Source of the DNA: an uncultured Flaviramulus sp.
GTDB lineage: Bacteria; Bacteroidota; Bacteroidia; Flavobacteriales; Flavobacteriaceae
DNA: 64,000 bases
Direction: 5' to 3'
Assembly (NCBI GenBank): GCA_947501105.1
Contig: CANMUP010000002.1
Location: 248,001-312,000, forward strand
A program made the position numbers and the translations under genes. A model generated the notes under the pieces. The model was not told where the DNA came from. It saw only the letters and a program-made list of their open reading frames with translations, and did not search any database. The stretch's first letter is position 1. Every line of letters starts with the position of its first letter. Of this stretch, positions 9,163 through 18,805 are shown piece after piece.

Positions 9163-9187
9163 TACTATATTTTGTTTTGTTTTTTTG

Positions 9188-10381
9188 TTAATTTAAAAAT
9201 TCGAATATTCCACAAGCACCTTGACCAGTACCGACACACATCGTTACTGCTCCATACTTCCCTTTCATGTCACGCTTACGCATTTCATCAAATAATTGTA
9301 CAGAGAGTTTTGCTCCTGTACATCCAAGTGGATGGCCTAATGCAATAGCACCTCCATTTACATTGATGATATCTGGATTTAAGTCTAATTCACGAATAAC
9401 AGCCAACGATTGTGAAGCGAAAGCCTCATTTAACTCAATTAACTCCAAATCTGATTGCTGTAATCCTGCTTGTTTTAATGCTTTTGGAATAGCTTTTACT
9501 GGACCAATTCCCATAATGCGAGGTTCAACACCTGCAGCGGCATAATTTACCATTCTTGCTATTGGTTCAAGATTTAATTCTTTAACCATATCTTCACTCA
9601 TTACCATAACAAAAGCTGCACCATCACTCATTTGTGATGAGTTTCCTGCCGTTACACTTCCGCCTTGAGCAAATACAGCACGTAATTTTGCTAAAGCTTC
9701 TTTGTTAGTGCCTTTACGAGGACCTTCATCTTTAGTAACTGTATATTTTTTAGTTGCTTTTTTTCCATTAGCATCTATGTATGTTTGTTCAACTTCGATT
9801 GGTACAATTTGATCTTGAAAACGATTTTCAGCTTGTGCTTTTAATGCTTTCATATGAGAATTGTATGCAAATTCATCTTGATCTTCACGTGATACATTAA
9901 ATTGATTTGCTACCGCTTCAGCAGTATTTCCCATTCCCCAATAATAATCTTCGTGACCAGCCTTTACAATAGCATCATAATTTAATTCAGGTTTGAAACC
10001 TGTCATAGGTACACTACTCATACTTTCAGCACCACCTGCAATGATACAATCTGCCATTCCTGCTTGAATTTTTGCTGTAGCCATACCAATAGTTTCTACT
10101 CCAGAAGAACAAAAACGATTAACAGTTACACCAGGAACATCAATAACTTCTAACCCCATTAAAGATATTAAACGAGCCATATTCAGACCTTGAGAACCTT
10201 CTGGCATGGCGTTACCAACTATAACGTCATCTATACGTTTTGGATCTAAATTTGGTAATTCCTTCATCATATGCTGAATGGTTTCAGCGGCTAATTCATC
10301 TGTTCTTTTAAAGCGAAACACACCTTTTGGTGCTTTACCCACGGCTGTTCTATATGCTTTTACTATATATGCTGTTTTCAT
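9188..10381 (-). CDS. fadA: Acetyl-CoA C-acyltransferase (3-ketoacyl-CoA thiolase)
   Basis: A 397-residue thiolase for the last beta-oxidation step, cleaving 3-ketoacyl-CoA with CoA to give acetyl-CoA. The nucleophilic Cys is in NRFCSSG (about residue 90). The other active-site elements are NEAFASQ, GGAIALGHPLGCTGA (His) and the C-terminal CVGTGQG (Cys). The start MKTAYIVKAYRTAVGK is standard for the family. It is directly downstream of fadN with a 4-base gap, matching the fused HAD/ECH plus thiolase pairing of a trifunctional complex. Confidence 0.95.
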   Translation of the reverse strand: MKTAYIVKAYRTAVGKAPKGVFRFKRTDELAAETIQHMMKELPNLDPKRIDDVIVGNAMPEGSQGLNMARLISLMGLEVIDVPGVTVNRFCSSGVETIGMATAKIQAGMADCIIAGGAESMSSVPMTGFKPELNYDAIVKAGHEDYYWGMGNTAEAVANQFNVSREDQDEFAYNSHMKALKAQAENRFQDQIVPIEVEQTYIDANGKKATKKYTVTKDEGPRKGTNKEALAKLRAVFAQGGSVTAGNSSQMSDGAAFVMVMSEDMVKELNLEPIARMVNYAAAGVEPRIMGIGPVKAIPKALKQAGLQQSDLELIELNEAFASQSLAVIRELDLNPDIINVNGGAIALGHPLGCTGAKLSVQLFDEMRKRDMKGKYGAVTMCVGTGQGACGIFEFLN

Positions 10382-10385
10382 TGTT

Positions 10386-12794
10386 TTAGTTTCTTAAAGG
10401 TTTTCCTTTGGTTAACATATGTTGGATTCTCTCTAGCGTTTTGCGTTCTGTACATAAACTTAAAAATGCTTCTCGCTCTAAATCCAATAAGTATTGTTCA
10501 CTAACCAAAGTTGGTTCAGATAAATCTCCACCAGCCATAACGTAGGCTAATTTGTTAGCAATTTTCTTGTCGTGCTCACTAATGTAATTACTAGCTTCCA
10601 TAGAATCTGTACCAACCAAGAACATACTTAAAGCTTGTTTTCCAAGGACTTTGATGTCTTTGCGCTTAACAGGTTGTGTATAGCCCATGTCTGCCATTAA
10701 TTTGGCATGTTGTTTAGCAACAGCTATTTGTCTGTCTTTATTAACCACAACAATATCTTTTCCTTTTTGAAGCAGACCTAAATCAAAAGCTTCATAAGCA
10801 GATGTTGCAACTTTAGCCATTCCAATGGTTAAGAAATATTCTTGAAGTGTATTTAATTCTACATCTCCTTTTCTGAATGTATCCTGAGCTCTTAAAGTCA
10901 TTTCTTTAGAACCCCCACCACCAGGAATTACACCAACTCCAAATTCTACAAGTCCGATGTAAGTTTCAGCAGCAGCAACAACTTTATCGGCATGCATTGA
11001 TAATTCACAACCACCACCAAGAGCCATTCCGTGAGGAGCAGAAATTGTTGGGATAGCGGAGTAGCGCATACGCATCATCGTGTCTTGAAAATATTTGATA
11101 GCCATATTTAGCTCATCATATTCTTGTTCGGCAGCCATCATGAAAATCATACCAATATTGGCGCCAACCGAGAAATTGGCGCCTTGGTTTCCAACAATTA
11201 ATCCCTGATAATCTTTTTCTGCTAAATCTATTGCTTTATTTAATCCTGCAAGAACGTCTCCACCTATGGTATTCATTTTAGATTGAAATTCTACATTTAA
11301 AATTCCGTCACCTAAATCTTCAACAACAACACCTGAGTTTTTAAAGACCTCATTCGATTTTCTTATATTATCTAATATGATAAAGCTATCTTGTCCAGGA
11401 ATCTTTTCCTGAGCTTTTTTCGGAATGTCATAAGCATATGTTGCTCCATTTTTAACTGAATAGAACGAGGTGTTTCCAGACGATAACATGTCATTTACCC
11501 AAGCATTAGGTTCTAAACCTTCAGCTTTCATCATTTCAATTCCTTTTTCTACGCCTATAGCATCCCAAATTTGAAAAGGACCGTGTTCCCAACCAAATCC
11601 AGCTTTCATAGCATCATCAATTTTGTATAAATCATCAGTGATTTCTGGAATTCGGTTAGATACGTAAGCAAATAATGCTGCAAAGCTCTTTCTATAGAAT
11701 TCACCAGCTTTATCTTTTCCTTTAACTAATATTTTGAAACGATCAACAACTTTATCAACTGTTTTAGTTAATTCTAGTGTTGCAAATTTTGCACGTTGTT
11801 TTCCTCTATATTCTAAGGTATTTAAGTCTAAAGACAAAATCTCTTTCTTGCCTTCAGCTGATACTTGTTTTTTGTAGAAGCCTTGTCCTGTTTTACTACC
11901 TAGCCATTTGTTTTCCATCATGGTATTGATGAACTCTGGTAATTTGAATAATTCTAATTGCTCGTCGTCTTTACAATTATCAGCAATACCATTAGCAACA
12001 TGCACTAGTGTATCTAAACCAACAACATCTACAGTTCTGAAGGTTGCTGATTTTGGCCGACCAATTACTGGTCCAGATAGTTTATCTACTTCTTCAATAG
12101 TAAGACCTAATTCTTTAACAGCATGAAATAAACTCATGATGCTAAAGATTCCAATTCTATTTCCAATAAATGCAGGTGTATCTTTAGCTACTACAGATGT
12201 TTTTCCAAGGAATTGTTCTCCATATCCATTTAAGAATTCTAAAACAGAAGCATCCGTTTTTGGTCCCGGAATGATTTCAAATAATTTTAAGTAACGAGCA
12301 GGGTTAAAAAAGTGTGTTCCACAGAAATGTTTTTGGAAATCTTCAGAGCGTCCTTCACTCATAAATTTAATAGGAATACCAGAAGTATTTGATGTAATTA
12401 AGGTTCCGGGTGTTCTATATTGTTCTAGTTTTTCAAAAACTTGTTGCTTAATGTCAAGTCTTTCAACTACAACTTCCATAATCCAGTCTACAGCCGCCAC
12501 TTTTGCAATATCATCTTCTAAATTACCAGTAGTAATTCTATTTTTAAATGACTGATGATAAATAGGAGATGGTTTAGATTTTAAAGAAGCTGTTAATGCA
12601 TCGTTTACTAAGCGGTTGCGTACAACTTTATCTTCAAGTGTTAATCCTTTAGCTTTTTCTTTATCATTAAGGTCTCTAGGTATAATGTCCAATAATAAAA
12701 CATCAACACCAATGTTAGCAAAATGACAAGCGATTCCGCTCCCCATAATTCCTGAACCAATAATGGCTACTTTTTTTATTCTGCGTTTGCTCAT
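10386..12794 (-). CDS. fadN: 3-hydroxyacyl-CoA dehydrogenase / enoyl-CoA hydratase fusion (FadN type)
   Basis: An 802-residue bifunctional enzyme for the two middle steps of beta-oxidation. The N-terminal half is the NAD-dependent 3-hydroxyacyl-CoA dehydrogenase, with Rossmann motif GSGIMGSG and the HFFNPARY region. The C-terminal third is a crotonase-fold hydratase with PHGMALGGGCEL and the oxyanion/acid segment GLVEFGVGVIPGGGG. This HAD-then-ECH order is the reverse of E. coli FadB and matches Bacillus FadN. The ATG at 12794 (MSKRRIKKVAIIGSG) is preferred over one 60 bases upstream, because the longer form would overlap the marR stop. It starts 10 bases after marR. Confidence 0.93.
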   Translation of the reverse strand: MSKRRIKKVAIIGSGIMGSGIACHFANIGVDVLLLDIIPRDLNDKEKAKGLTLEDKVVRNRLVNDALTASLKSKPSPIYHQSFKNRITTGNLEDDIAKVAAVDWIMEVVVERLDIKQQVFEKLEQYRTPGTLITSNTSGIPIKFMSEGRSEDFQKHFCGTHFFNPARYLKLFEIIPGPKTDASVLEFLNGYGEQFLGKTSVVAKDTPAFIGNRIGIFSIMSLFHAVKELGLTIEEVDKLSGPVIGRPKSATFRTVDVVGLDTLVHVANGIADNCKDDEQLELFKLPEFINTMMENKWLGSKTGQGFYKKQVSAEGKKEILSLDLNTLEYRGKQRAKFATLELTKTVDKVVDRFKILVKGKDKAGEFYRKSFAALFAYVSNRIPEITDDLYKIDDAMKAGFGWEHGPFQIWDAIGVEKGIEMMKAEGLEPNAWVNDMLSSGNTSFYSVKNGATYAYDIPKKAQEKIPGQDSFIILDNIRKSNEVFKNSGVVVEDLGDGILNVEFQSKMNTIGGDVLAGLNKAIDLAEKDYQGLIVGNQGANFSVGANIGMIFMMAAEQEYDELNMAIKYFQDTMMRMRYSAIPTISAPHGMALGGGCELSMHADKVVAAAETYIGLVEFGVGVIPGGGGSKEMTLRAQDTFRKGDVELNTLQEYFLTIGMAKVATSAYEAFDLGLLQKGKDIVVVNKDRQIAVAKQHAKLMADMGYTQPVKRKDIKVLGKQALSMFLVGTDSMEASNYISEHDKKIANKLAYVMAGGDLSEPTLVSEQYLLDLEREAFLSLCTERKTLERIQHMLTKGKPLRN

Positions 12795-12804
12795 TTTATT
12801 TAAA

Positions 12805-13254
12805 CTACTTATCGTTGCTTTGATTATATATTTTTTTATTCGTAACCATATCATTAATTAATTCGGCTACTTCATAAAAATGATCTAGTTTTTCTGTAGA
12901 GACGTGGTCTCTAATAGTATCGTTAAAAGTGAGTACTTTTTCTTTGGAATACTCTCTTTTTTCTCTGCCAAATTCGGTTAAATGAATAAGTACACTACGA
13001 CCGTCATTTGGATTTGCTTTTCTTTCTATTAAACCGCGAACTTCCATGGTTTTTAATATTCTTGATAAACTAGTAGCTTCCATTCCCATTTTTGGACCTA
13101 AAGCCGTTGAAGGAGTCCCTTTTTCTGGGTCAATATTTAATAAAGTAAATCCGGTTGCCATTGTGCTTTCAAACTTTGCGGCTTCTTCGTTATACATTTT
13201 TTGTACTGTAAGCCATGTGGTTCTTAATACGTAATCAATAGTTTTGTCTTTCAT
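12805..13254 (-). CDS. MarR-family transcriptional regulator of the fad operon
   Basis: A 149-residue winged-helix protein. The DNA-binding core spans about 55-110, with recognition helix region GMEATSLSRILKTMEVRGLIER followed by the wing NPNDGRSVLIHLTEFG. The flanking helices form the MarR dimer interface. It is the first gene of the marR-fadN-fadA-fadE set, so acyl-CoA or fatty acid is the likely effector. A 28-base palindrome lies 32 bases before its ATG and covers the -33 promoter region, which points to autorepression. Functional analogues are FadR of Bacillus (TetR family) and Thermus; a MarR in this place is common in Bacteroidota. Confidence 0.88.
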   Translation of the reverse strand: MKDKTIDYVLRTTWLTVQKMYNEEAAKFESTMATGFTLLNIDPEKGTPSTALGPKMGMEATSLSRILKTMEVRGLIERKANPNDGRSVLIHLTEFGREKREYSKEKVLTFNDTIRDHVSTEKLDHFYEVAELINDMVTNKKIYNQSNDK

Positions 13255-13273
13255 TTGAGAGAAGTTGGTGGTT

Positions 13274-13281
13274 CAAATATA
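13274..13281 (-). promoter_or_regulatory. -7 promoter element (TATATTTG) of the marR-fad operon
   Basis: On the minus strand TATATTTG matches the Bacteroidota -7 consensus TAnnTTTG exactly. It lies 20 bases upstream of the marR start codon and just downstream of the palindromic operator. Confidence 0.6.
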
Positions 13282-13285
13282 TAAA

Positions 13286-13313
13286 AAATTTATTATGCAC
13301 GCATAATAAATTT
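13286..13313. promoter_or_regulatory. Palindromic operator of the MarR-family regulator
   Basis: A perfect 13-base inverted repeat, AAATTTATTATGC and its complement, with a 2-base spacer (AC). It sits immediately upstream of the -7 element of the marR-fad operon and overlaps the expected -33 region. Binding by the MarR protein encoded next to it is inferred from position and symmetry. Confidence 0.75.
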
Positions 13314-13337
13314 GATAAATTTAACTTTTAATGAAAA

Positions 13338-13370
13338 ATAAAAAACTCCTTGAATAAAACTAAGGAGTTT
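13338..13370 (-). terminator. Terminator downstream of the fadD-like gene
   Basis: On the minus strand the stem AAACTCCTT / AAGGAGTTT with a 10-base loop is followed by a T-rich tract. It begins 7 bases after the ligase stop codon and separates it from the marR operon. Confidence 0.75.
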
Positions 13371-13376
13371 GGGAGA

Positions 13377-15146
13377 TTATGGTCTGTAAATTTTTTCGAT
13401 AAGGTCTTTATATATATCTTTAATTACCTTTCGTTTCATTTTCATGGTTGGTGTTAAATGTCCAGCATCAATAGACCAAATATCTGGTGTAATTTCGAAC
13501 TTTTTTATTTGTTCCCATTTACCAAAGTTTTTATTAGCTTCATCAATTTCTTCTTGAATCCGAATGTGTAAAGTTTCGTTACAAATAATATCCTGTTCAG
13601 ATTTAAAAACGATGTTGTGGCGTTTTCCCCACTCTTCAACAAATTCAAAGTTTAATTGAATTAATGCCGCAGGCATTTTTTCACCTTCACCAATAACCAT
13701 TATTTGTTCAATAAAACGAGATTGTTTGAATCTATTTTCAATTAATGCAGGTGCTACATATTTTCCGCCAGAAGTTTTAAACATTTCTTTTTTACGGTCT
13801 GTAATTTTTAAGAAACCTTCGTCGCAAATTTCGCCAATATCTCCTGTATGAAAATAATCACCAGTCATTACTTCATCAGTTTTTTTAGAATCTTTAAAAT
13901 AGCCTTGCATAACATTTGGGCCTTTAACTAAGATTTCACCGTCTTCAGCAATTTTAACGTCTACATTATCTATAATTTTTCCAACAGTGCCAATTCTAAA
14001 TCCACCATTACGTTGATCGTTTACCGATATTACGGGAGATGTTTCAGTTAATCCATATCCTTCCATAATAGGCATTTCAGCTGCTGCAAATACACGAGTT
14101 AATCTTGTTTGCAAAGCAGCACTACCAGATACCATTAAATCTAAATTACCACCAAGACCTTCTTTCCACTTACTAAAAATAAGTTTTCTGGCTAGTTTAA
14201 GTTGTTTTTCATACCACCAACCATTTTGACCATAGGGCTCATATTTTAAACCTAAATCTACAGCCCAAAAGAAAAGTTTCTTTTTTATTCCTGTTAAATC
14301 ACTTCCTTTTGCTATAATTTTATCATATACTTTTTCATATAATCTTGGAACTGCAGTCATAACATTTGGCTTAATCTCTTTGAGATTATCACTCATAGCT
14401 TCTATCGATTCTGCAAAATATACTTCTACACCACAATATTGATATAGATATAAAATCATACGCTCAAAGACATGACAAACTGGAAGAAAGCTTAAAGATT
14501 TTGATTTACCATAATCGAATGGTACTCTTTTTTCACTATCTAAAACGTTAGACACTAAATTGTTATGAGATAGCATAACGCCTTTAGGTTTTCCTGTAGT
14601 TCCAGAAGTGTAAATTAGGGTTGCTAAATCGTTTGGTTTAACAGCTTTTTTTCTGGATTCAACTTCATTTTGATTGCTATTGTCTTTCCCTAATATTAAA
14701 ACATCATTCCAGTTATTTTCACCTTTAATGTCATCAAAAGTATATATATATTTGAGTTTAGTATTTCCTTTAACGGAATTTAATTTTTTGATGATTTCAT
14801 AATCTGATACAAAACAGTATATGGCTTCAGAGTGGTTTAAAATGTACTCGTAATCCTCGGCAGAGATAGTAGGGTAGATGGGAACATTTTGAGCTCCCAC
14901 TTGCAAAATACCTATATCTAAAACATTCCATTCTGTTCTGTTGGTAGATGAAATTACTGCAATTTTATCATTTGGTTGTACGCCTAATTGCAATAATCCT
15001 CTACTTATAGCATTGGCTTGATTTACATATTCTTGACTTGAAATAGATTTCCATTCTCCACCGTATTTTGTGGTGAATGCCTTTTCTAAATTATATGTAT
15101 CTAATTGATAATAAGGAAAATCAAAAATTCGTGTAATCTCTGCCAT
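13377..15146 (-). CDS. fadD: Long-chain fatty acid--CoA ligase (AMP-forming)
   Basis: A 589-residue adenylate-forming ligase that activates fatty acids to acyl-CoA for entry into beta-oxidation. It has the P-loop-like motif YTSGTTGKPKGV (about 180-191), the region MEGYGLTETSP, and the hinge/adenylate motifs YFHTGDIG and KITDRKKEMFKTSGGKY. The length and the N-terminal TFKEW-like start (EKAFTTKYGGEWKSISSQEY) match the FAA1/ACSL subgroup found in Bacteroidota. It is on the same strand upstream of the marR-fad operon but has its own terminator, so it is probably transcribed separately. Confidence 0.9.
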   Translation of the reverse strand: MAEITRIFDFPYYQLDTYNLEKAFTTKYGGEWKSISSQEYVNQANAISRGLLQLGVQPNDKIAVISSTNRTEWNVLDIGILQVGAQNVPIYPTISAEDYEYILNHSEAIYCFVSDYEIIKKLNSVKGNTKLKYIYTFDDIKGENNWNDVLILGKDNSNQNEVESRKKAVKPNDLATLIYTSGTTGKPKGVMLSHNNLVSNVLDSEKRVPFDYGKSKSLSFLPVCHVFERMILYLYQYCGVEVYFAESIEAMSDNLKEIKPNVMTAVPRLYEKVYDKIIAKGSDLTGIKKKLFFWAVDLGLKYEPYGQNGWWYEKQLKLARKLIFSKWKEGLGGNLDLMVSGSAALQTRLTRVFAAAEMPIMEGYGLTETSPVISVNDQRNGGFRIGTVGKIIDNVDVKIAEDGEILVKGPNVMQGYFKDSKKTDEVMTGDYFHTGDIGEICDEGFLKITDRKKEMFKTSGGKYVAPALIENRFKQSRFIEQIMVIGEGEKMPAALIQLNFEFVEEWGKRHNIVFKSEQDIICNETLHIRIQEEIDEANKNFGKWEQIKKFEITPDIWSIDAGHLTPTMKMKRKVIKDIYKDLIEKIYRP

Positions 15147-15217
15147 TTGCTATTTTTACTTAGTAGTCTTGCAAAGTATGAAATTAAAAGTGATTTTCAA
15201 ATAGAATAAAAAAAGCG

Positions 15218-16783
15218 TTAATTCCAGTGGGTTTTAAAAATATCTTGAAGTTGAGGATATTTTTCATCAGTATCTCCATATATTTCTCTCTGTTTTATTA
15301 GCTCTTTTTTCATGTCTTTAACTATTTCTGAATAAGCAGCATCGTTATACGCATTGTGGTTTTCATTAGGATCTTTTTCTAAATCATAAAATTCCCAGGC
15401 AGGTTTTGTACTTTCTTTTGATGAACCAGTCATGTCTAAAGATTGACCATAAAAAAGAGCAAGCTTGTATCGTTTATTTCTAATTCCAAAATGCCCTGGT
15501 CTTTTTGCATGGTTTGTCCAATATCTATAGTAAGCAGATTGCCTCCAGTTGCTAGGGGTATTTCCTTTTAAATTCTCTCTAAAACTCTGCCCTTGCATAG
15601 ATTCAGGCTTTTCAACACCAGCGTAGTCGGCAAATAATGCTGGAAAGTCAATGTTTAAAATAATATCATCTATTCGTTTTCCAGCTGGAACCTCCTTTGG
15701 GTATCTAACCACAAAAGGCATGCGTAGCGATTCATCATATATTAAACGTTTATCGAAGAATCCGTGTTCACCTAAAAAATAACCTTGATCTGCTGTATAA
15801 ATTACAACGGTATTTTCTGCTAAACCTGAAGCTTCTAAATAATCTAAGAGCTTACCAATATTATCATCAATGGCAGCACCAGAGCGCATAAAATCTTTAA
15901 CGAATTTTTGATAAGTAGCTTTACGAGCAGAAACACTGTCCATATCTTTGGTGTAAAATGGTAACCCTGGATATTTACACCACCATTTATCAGGGTCGTT
16001 TGATGCTTGTTCGTAACGCCAGCTCAAATTTTCTAATTGCTGTCCAGGAAAACTGCGTCCTGAAGTTTCTGGAGAAAACTCAAATAGTGAAGCTGGTTCT
16101 GGAATTTCAATATCCTTATACAAATCATTAAAACGTTCAGGGAAATCAAAAGGTTCGTGAGTTGCCTTAAAATGTGTCATCAGCATAAATGGCTTATCTG
16201 TATTTCTTTTATTTAGCCAATCTATAGATAATTGAGTAATTACATCGGTTGAAAAGCCTTTATGGACATCCCATTCTTCTGAAGGTTTATGAAAGTTTTT
16301 TGAAGTTCTTAAAATAGGATCCCAATAACGTCCTTGATCATGTAAAATATTATAATAATCAAAACCACTTGGTTCCTTCTTTAAATGCCATTTACCAATA
16401 ATAGCAGTTTGGTAACCATTCTTGTTTAGCACTTTGGCAATGTTTAGACTATCAGGGTTTAAAGCATCACTTAGCGTATATACACCATTTAAATTACTGT
16501 ATTGTCCAGTAAGAATGCTGGCTCTACTTGGTACACAAATGGAATTGGTACAGAAAGCATTGTTTAGCGTAATGCCTTCGTTTGCTAATCGTTGGATGTT
16601 ATTGTTTTGAACATAATCTTTTAAAATACCACCATAAATCCCCCAGGCTTGCGAGGTATGATCATCCGACATTATAAAAAGAATATTTGGCTTTATTGTG
16701 TCTTGTTTTTCTTCTGATTTGCAAGCTGATAGAATTGTTAATGCAACAAGAACAAATGTTAGGTAAAATAAATTCTTTTTCAT
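15218..16783 (-). CDS. Exported sulfatase (S1 family), lipoprotein
   Basis: A 521-residue type I sulfatase. The signal peptide ends in a lipobox (LSAC, Cys21), so it is probably membrane anchored. C83 in CVPSRAS is the residue converted to formylglycine. The metal-binding pair D40/D41 is in FIMSDDH, and later metal/substrate motifs are ADQGYFLGEHGFFDKR and KRYKLALF. The GEHGFFDKRLIYDES segment resembles enzymes acting on 6-sulfated N-acetylglucosamine, but the subfamily cannot be fixed by eye. A second sulfatase gene lies 14 bases upstream on the same strand, so the two form an operon. Confidence 0.9.
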   Translation of the reverse strand: MKKNLFYLTFVLVALTILSACKSEEKQDTIKPNILFIMSDDHTSQAWGIYGGILKDYVQNNNIQRLANEGITLNNAFCTNSICVPSRASILTGQYSNLNGVYTLSDALNPDSLNIAKVLNKNGYQTAIIGKWHLKKEPSGFDYYNILHDQGRYWDPILRTSKNFHKPSEEWDVHKGFSTDVITQLSIDWLNKRNTDKPFMLMTHFKATHEPFDFPERFNDLYKDIEIPEPASLFEFSPETSGRSFPGQQLENLSWRYEQASNDPDKWWCKYPGLPFYTKDMDSVSARKATYQKFVKDFMRSGAAIDDNIGKLLDYLEASGLAENTVVIYTADQGYFLGEHGFFDKRLIYDESLRMPFVVRYPKEVPAGKRIDDIILNIDFPALFADYAGVEKPESMQGQSFRENLKGNTPSNWRQSAYYRYWTNHAKRPGHFGIRNKRYKLALFYGQSLDMTGSSKESTKPAWEFYDLEKDPNENHNAYNDAAYSEIVKDMKKELIKQREIYGDTDEKYPQLQDIFKTHWN

Positions 16784-16797
16784 TTTAATCGTTTTAA

Positions 16798-18645
16798 TTA
16801 GTTGATTATTATTTCATCAATGAAAATCCATCCAGGATTGCCAACACCAGGGTGTCCTTCTGGAATTTTTTTAATGCCTTTTATGTTTACTCTTATAAAC
16901 TGAGCTTTTTGTTTTGTCTGTAAGTTTAAGGTATCGATAAAATTGTTTTTATCATTTACCCTTGTAGACGTCTTTGAAGAAATGGGTTGACTATATGATA
17001 ATCCATCAGTTGAAAAACTAACCTCGAAGAGTTTTGGACAAAAAACCCAATTGGATGGATTATGTAAATAGCCAAGGTTTATTTCTGAAATTGATTTATT
17101 CGAATTGAGATCGATTACAAATTCTAAATCTTTTCCCTCTTGACCAATCCATTGTCCAGAGCTATAATCTACATAGCCACGCTTTCCATCAATTAGAACT
17201 TCAATGTTTTTATATCTATTATTTAGCTTTTTTAAGGCTTTAATGTTTTTATATTTTCCTAGATGATTAATGGATGTTATTTTTTTTGGAATATCTTCTT
17301 GATTACCGTGTTCCCATGATAAATATTCGTTTTTTAATTCCTCAACAATATCAGGATATTCGTTAATTAAATTCTTCATTTCAGAAACATCTTCACTTAA
17401 ATTTGATAGAAAGAGGACATCGTTTTCTAAATCTAGTTCTCCTTTATTTGATGTGTCTTTTGGATATCCCATAAGTTTCCAATTATCTTTTCTAACCGCC
17501 CATTGGTTACCATATTTCCAAAAGGCATTGGTTCTTGGTGATGCAGTATTTTGCTCTTTTATCATTCTGGACATGTCTAATCCATCAATGTTATCTGGTA
17601 AATTATTAAAATTACAAAGTTGAGTTAAGGTTGGCAACCAATCTATATTGACCAAAAATTCATCATTAACAATATTTTCAGGCAAATTATTTTTCCAACT
17701 AATAATGGTGGGAAGCCTAATACCGCCTTCAAACAAACTGCTTTTTGCTCCTCTGTATGGGCCAGAGTTTCCGCCACCGTTAAATGCTCGTGTTTCTGTA
17801 GAATATCCATTATCTGATTGATAAATAATTATGGTATTTTCTCTTATCCCTAAATCTTCTAATTTATCAATTAAAAACCCAATGCGTTCGTCAATTGTCG
17901 AAATAAAAGCAGCATAATCTCCTCTTGGTTTTTCAACATCTTTATAAAATTCTCTCCATTTATCAGTTGGCTGGTATGGGTAATGAGGCATATTGATGGC
18001 GTAGTACATGAAGAAAGGGTCTTTTTTATTATTTTCTACATATTTTAAAGCCCTATCTGATGCCAAATCAGGAAAATATTGACCATCATAAAACACTTCT
18101 TTCCCATTTTCATAAAGGTCATGAATATTTGGTCCTGCCCAAAAAAAATAGTGTGAGTAATTATCAATACAGCCTCTTAGATGGCCAAAGGAATAATCGA
18201 ATCCTTGTGCATTAGGAGATGTTTCTTTGCTCATGCCTAAATGCCATTTGCCTATATGCCCGGTTTTATAACCATTATCTTTAAAAAGTTCGGCAAGTGT
18301 ATATTGCTCGTTTGGCATACCATGAGAGTCTGGAACATGAGATGTGTTACTATTTACTCCAGCATTTTGAGGATATTTACCCGTTAATAAAGCGGCTCTT
18401 GATGGAGCACAAACGGGAGCTGCAACATAAGCTTGTGTAAAGCGTGTGCCTTCTTTGGCAAGTTTGTCGATATTAGGGCTATAAATATCTGAAGCACCAT
18501 AACTGCCTAAATCAATAGAACCTTGGTCATCGGTGTATATAATAATTACGTTCGGCTTATTTTGAGAAAAGCATTGTAAGCTTATCAGTAGGATAAGTAA
18601 ACTAATGCTTTTTTTATTTAGAAGAGAAATGAAATTAATTTGCAT
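16798..18645 (-). CDS. Exported sulfatase (S1 family) with C-terminal discoidin-like domain
   Basis: A 615-residue sulfatase with a signal peptide ending near FSQN (about 28). D39/D40 in YTDDQG bind the metal. C79 in CAPSRAA is the formylglycine site. GKWHLG and the YQSDNGYS segment complete the active site. After about residue 460 comes a beta-sandwich that looks like an F5/8 type C (discoidin) carbohydrate-binding domain. Its cues are WIGQEGKDLEFVIDL, a middle LFEVSFSTDG strand, and QFIRVNIKG near the end. It is the first gene of the two-sulfatase operon. Sulfatases with such a domain usually act on large polymers; the substrate is unknown. Confidence 0.9.
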   Translation of the reverse strand: MQINFISLLNKKSISLLILLISLQCFSQNKPNVIIIYTDDQGSIDLGSYGASDIYSPNIDKLAKEGTRFTQAYVAAPVCAPSRAALLTGKYPQNAGVNSNTSHVPDSHGMPNEQYTLAELFKDNGYKTGHIGKWHLGMSKETSPNAQGFDYSFGHLRGCIDNYSHYFFWAGPNIHDLYENGKEVFYDGQYFPDLASDRALKYVENNKKDPFFMYYAINMPHYPYQPTDKWREFYKDVEKPRGDYAAFISTIDERIGFLIDKLEDLGIRENTIIIYQSDNGYSTETRAFNGGGNSGPYRGAKSSLFEGGIRLPTIISWKNNLPENIVNDEFLVNIDWLPTLTQLCNFNNLPDNIDGLDMSRMIKEQNTASPRTNAFWKYGNQWAVRKDNWKLMGYPKDTSNKGELDLENDVLFLSNLSEDVSEMKNLINEYPDIVEELKNEYLSWEHGNQEDIPKKITSINHLGKYKNIKALKKLNNRYKNIEVLIDGKRGYVDYSSGQWIGQEGKDLEFVIDLNSNKSISEINLGYLHNPSNWVFCPKLFEVSFSTDGLSYSQPISSKTSTRVNDKNNFIDTLNLQTKQKAQFIRVNIKGIKKIPEGHPGVGNPGWIFIDEIIIN

Positions 18646-18751
18646 AGAATATTTTGTAACTCATTAAAGTTAAAAATAATATAAATTAATTTCATGCTTT
18701 TTTAGACTAATAACATATCTAATACTATAGAAAGCATATTTGTTTAATAAT

Positions 18752-18791
18752 AAAAAAACTCCTGAAGTAATTTTAACTAAAGGAGTTTTTT
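18752..18791. terminator. Terminator after purL
   Basis: The stem AAACTCCT / AGGAGTTTTTT has T-runs on both strands, so it can work in either direction. It begins 15 bases after the purL stop codon and separates purL from the sulfatase pair. Confidence 0.75.
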
Positions 18792-18805
18792 ATAAGATTT
18801 TTGTT

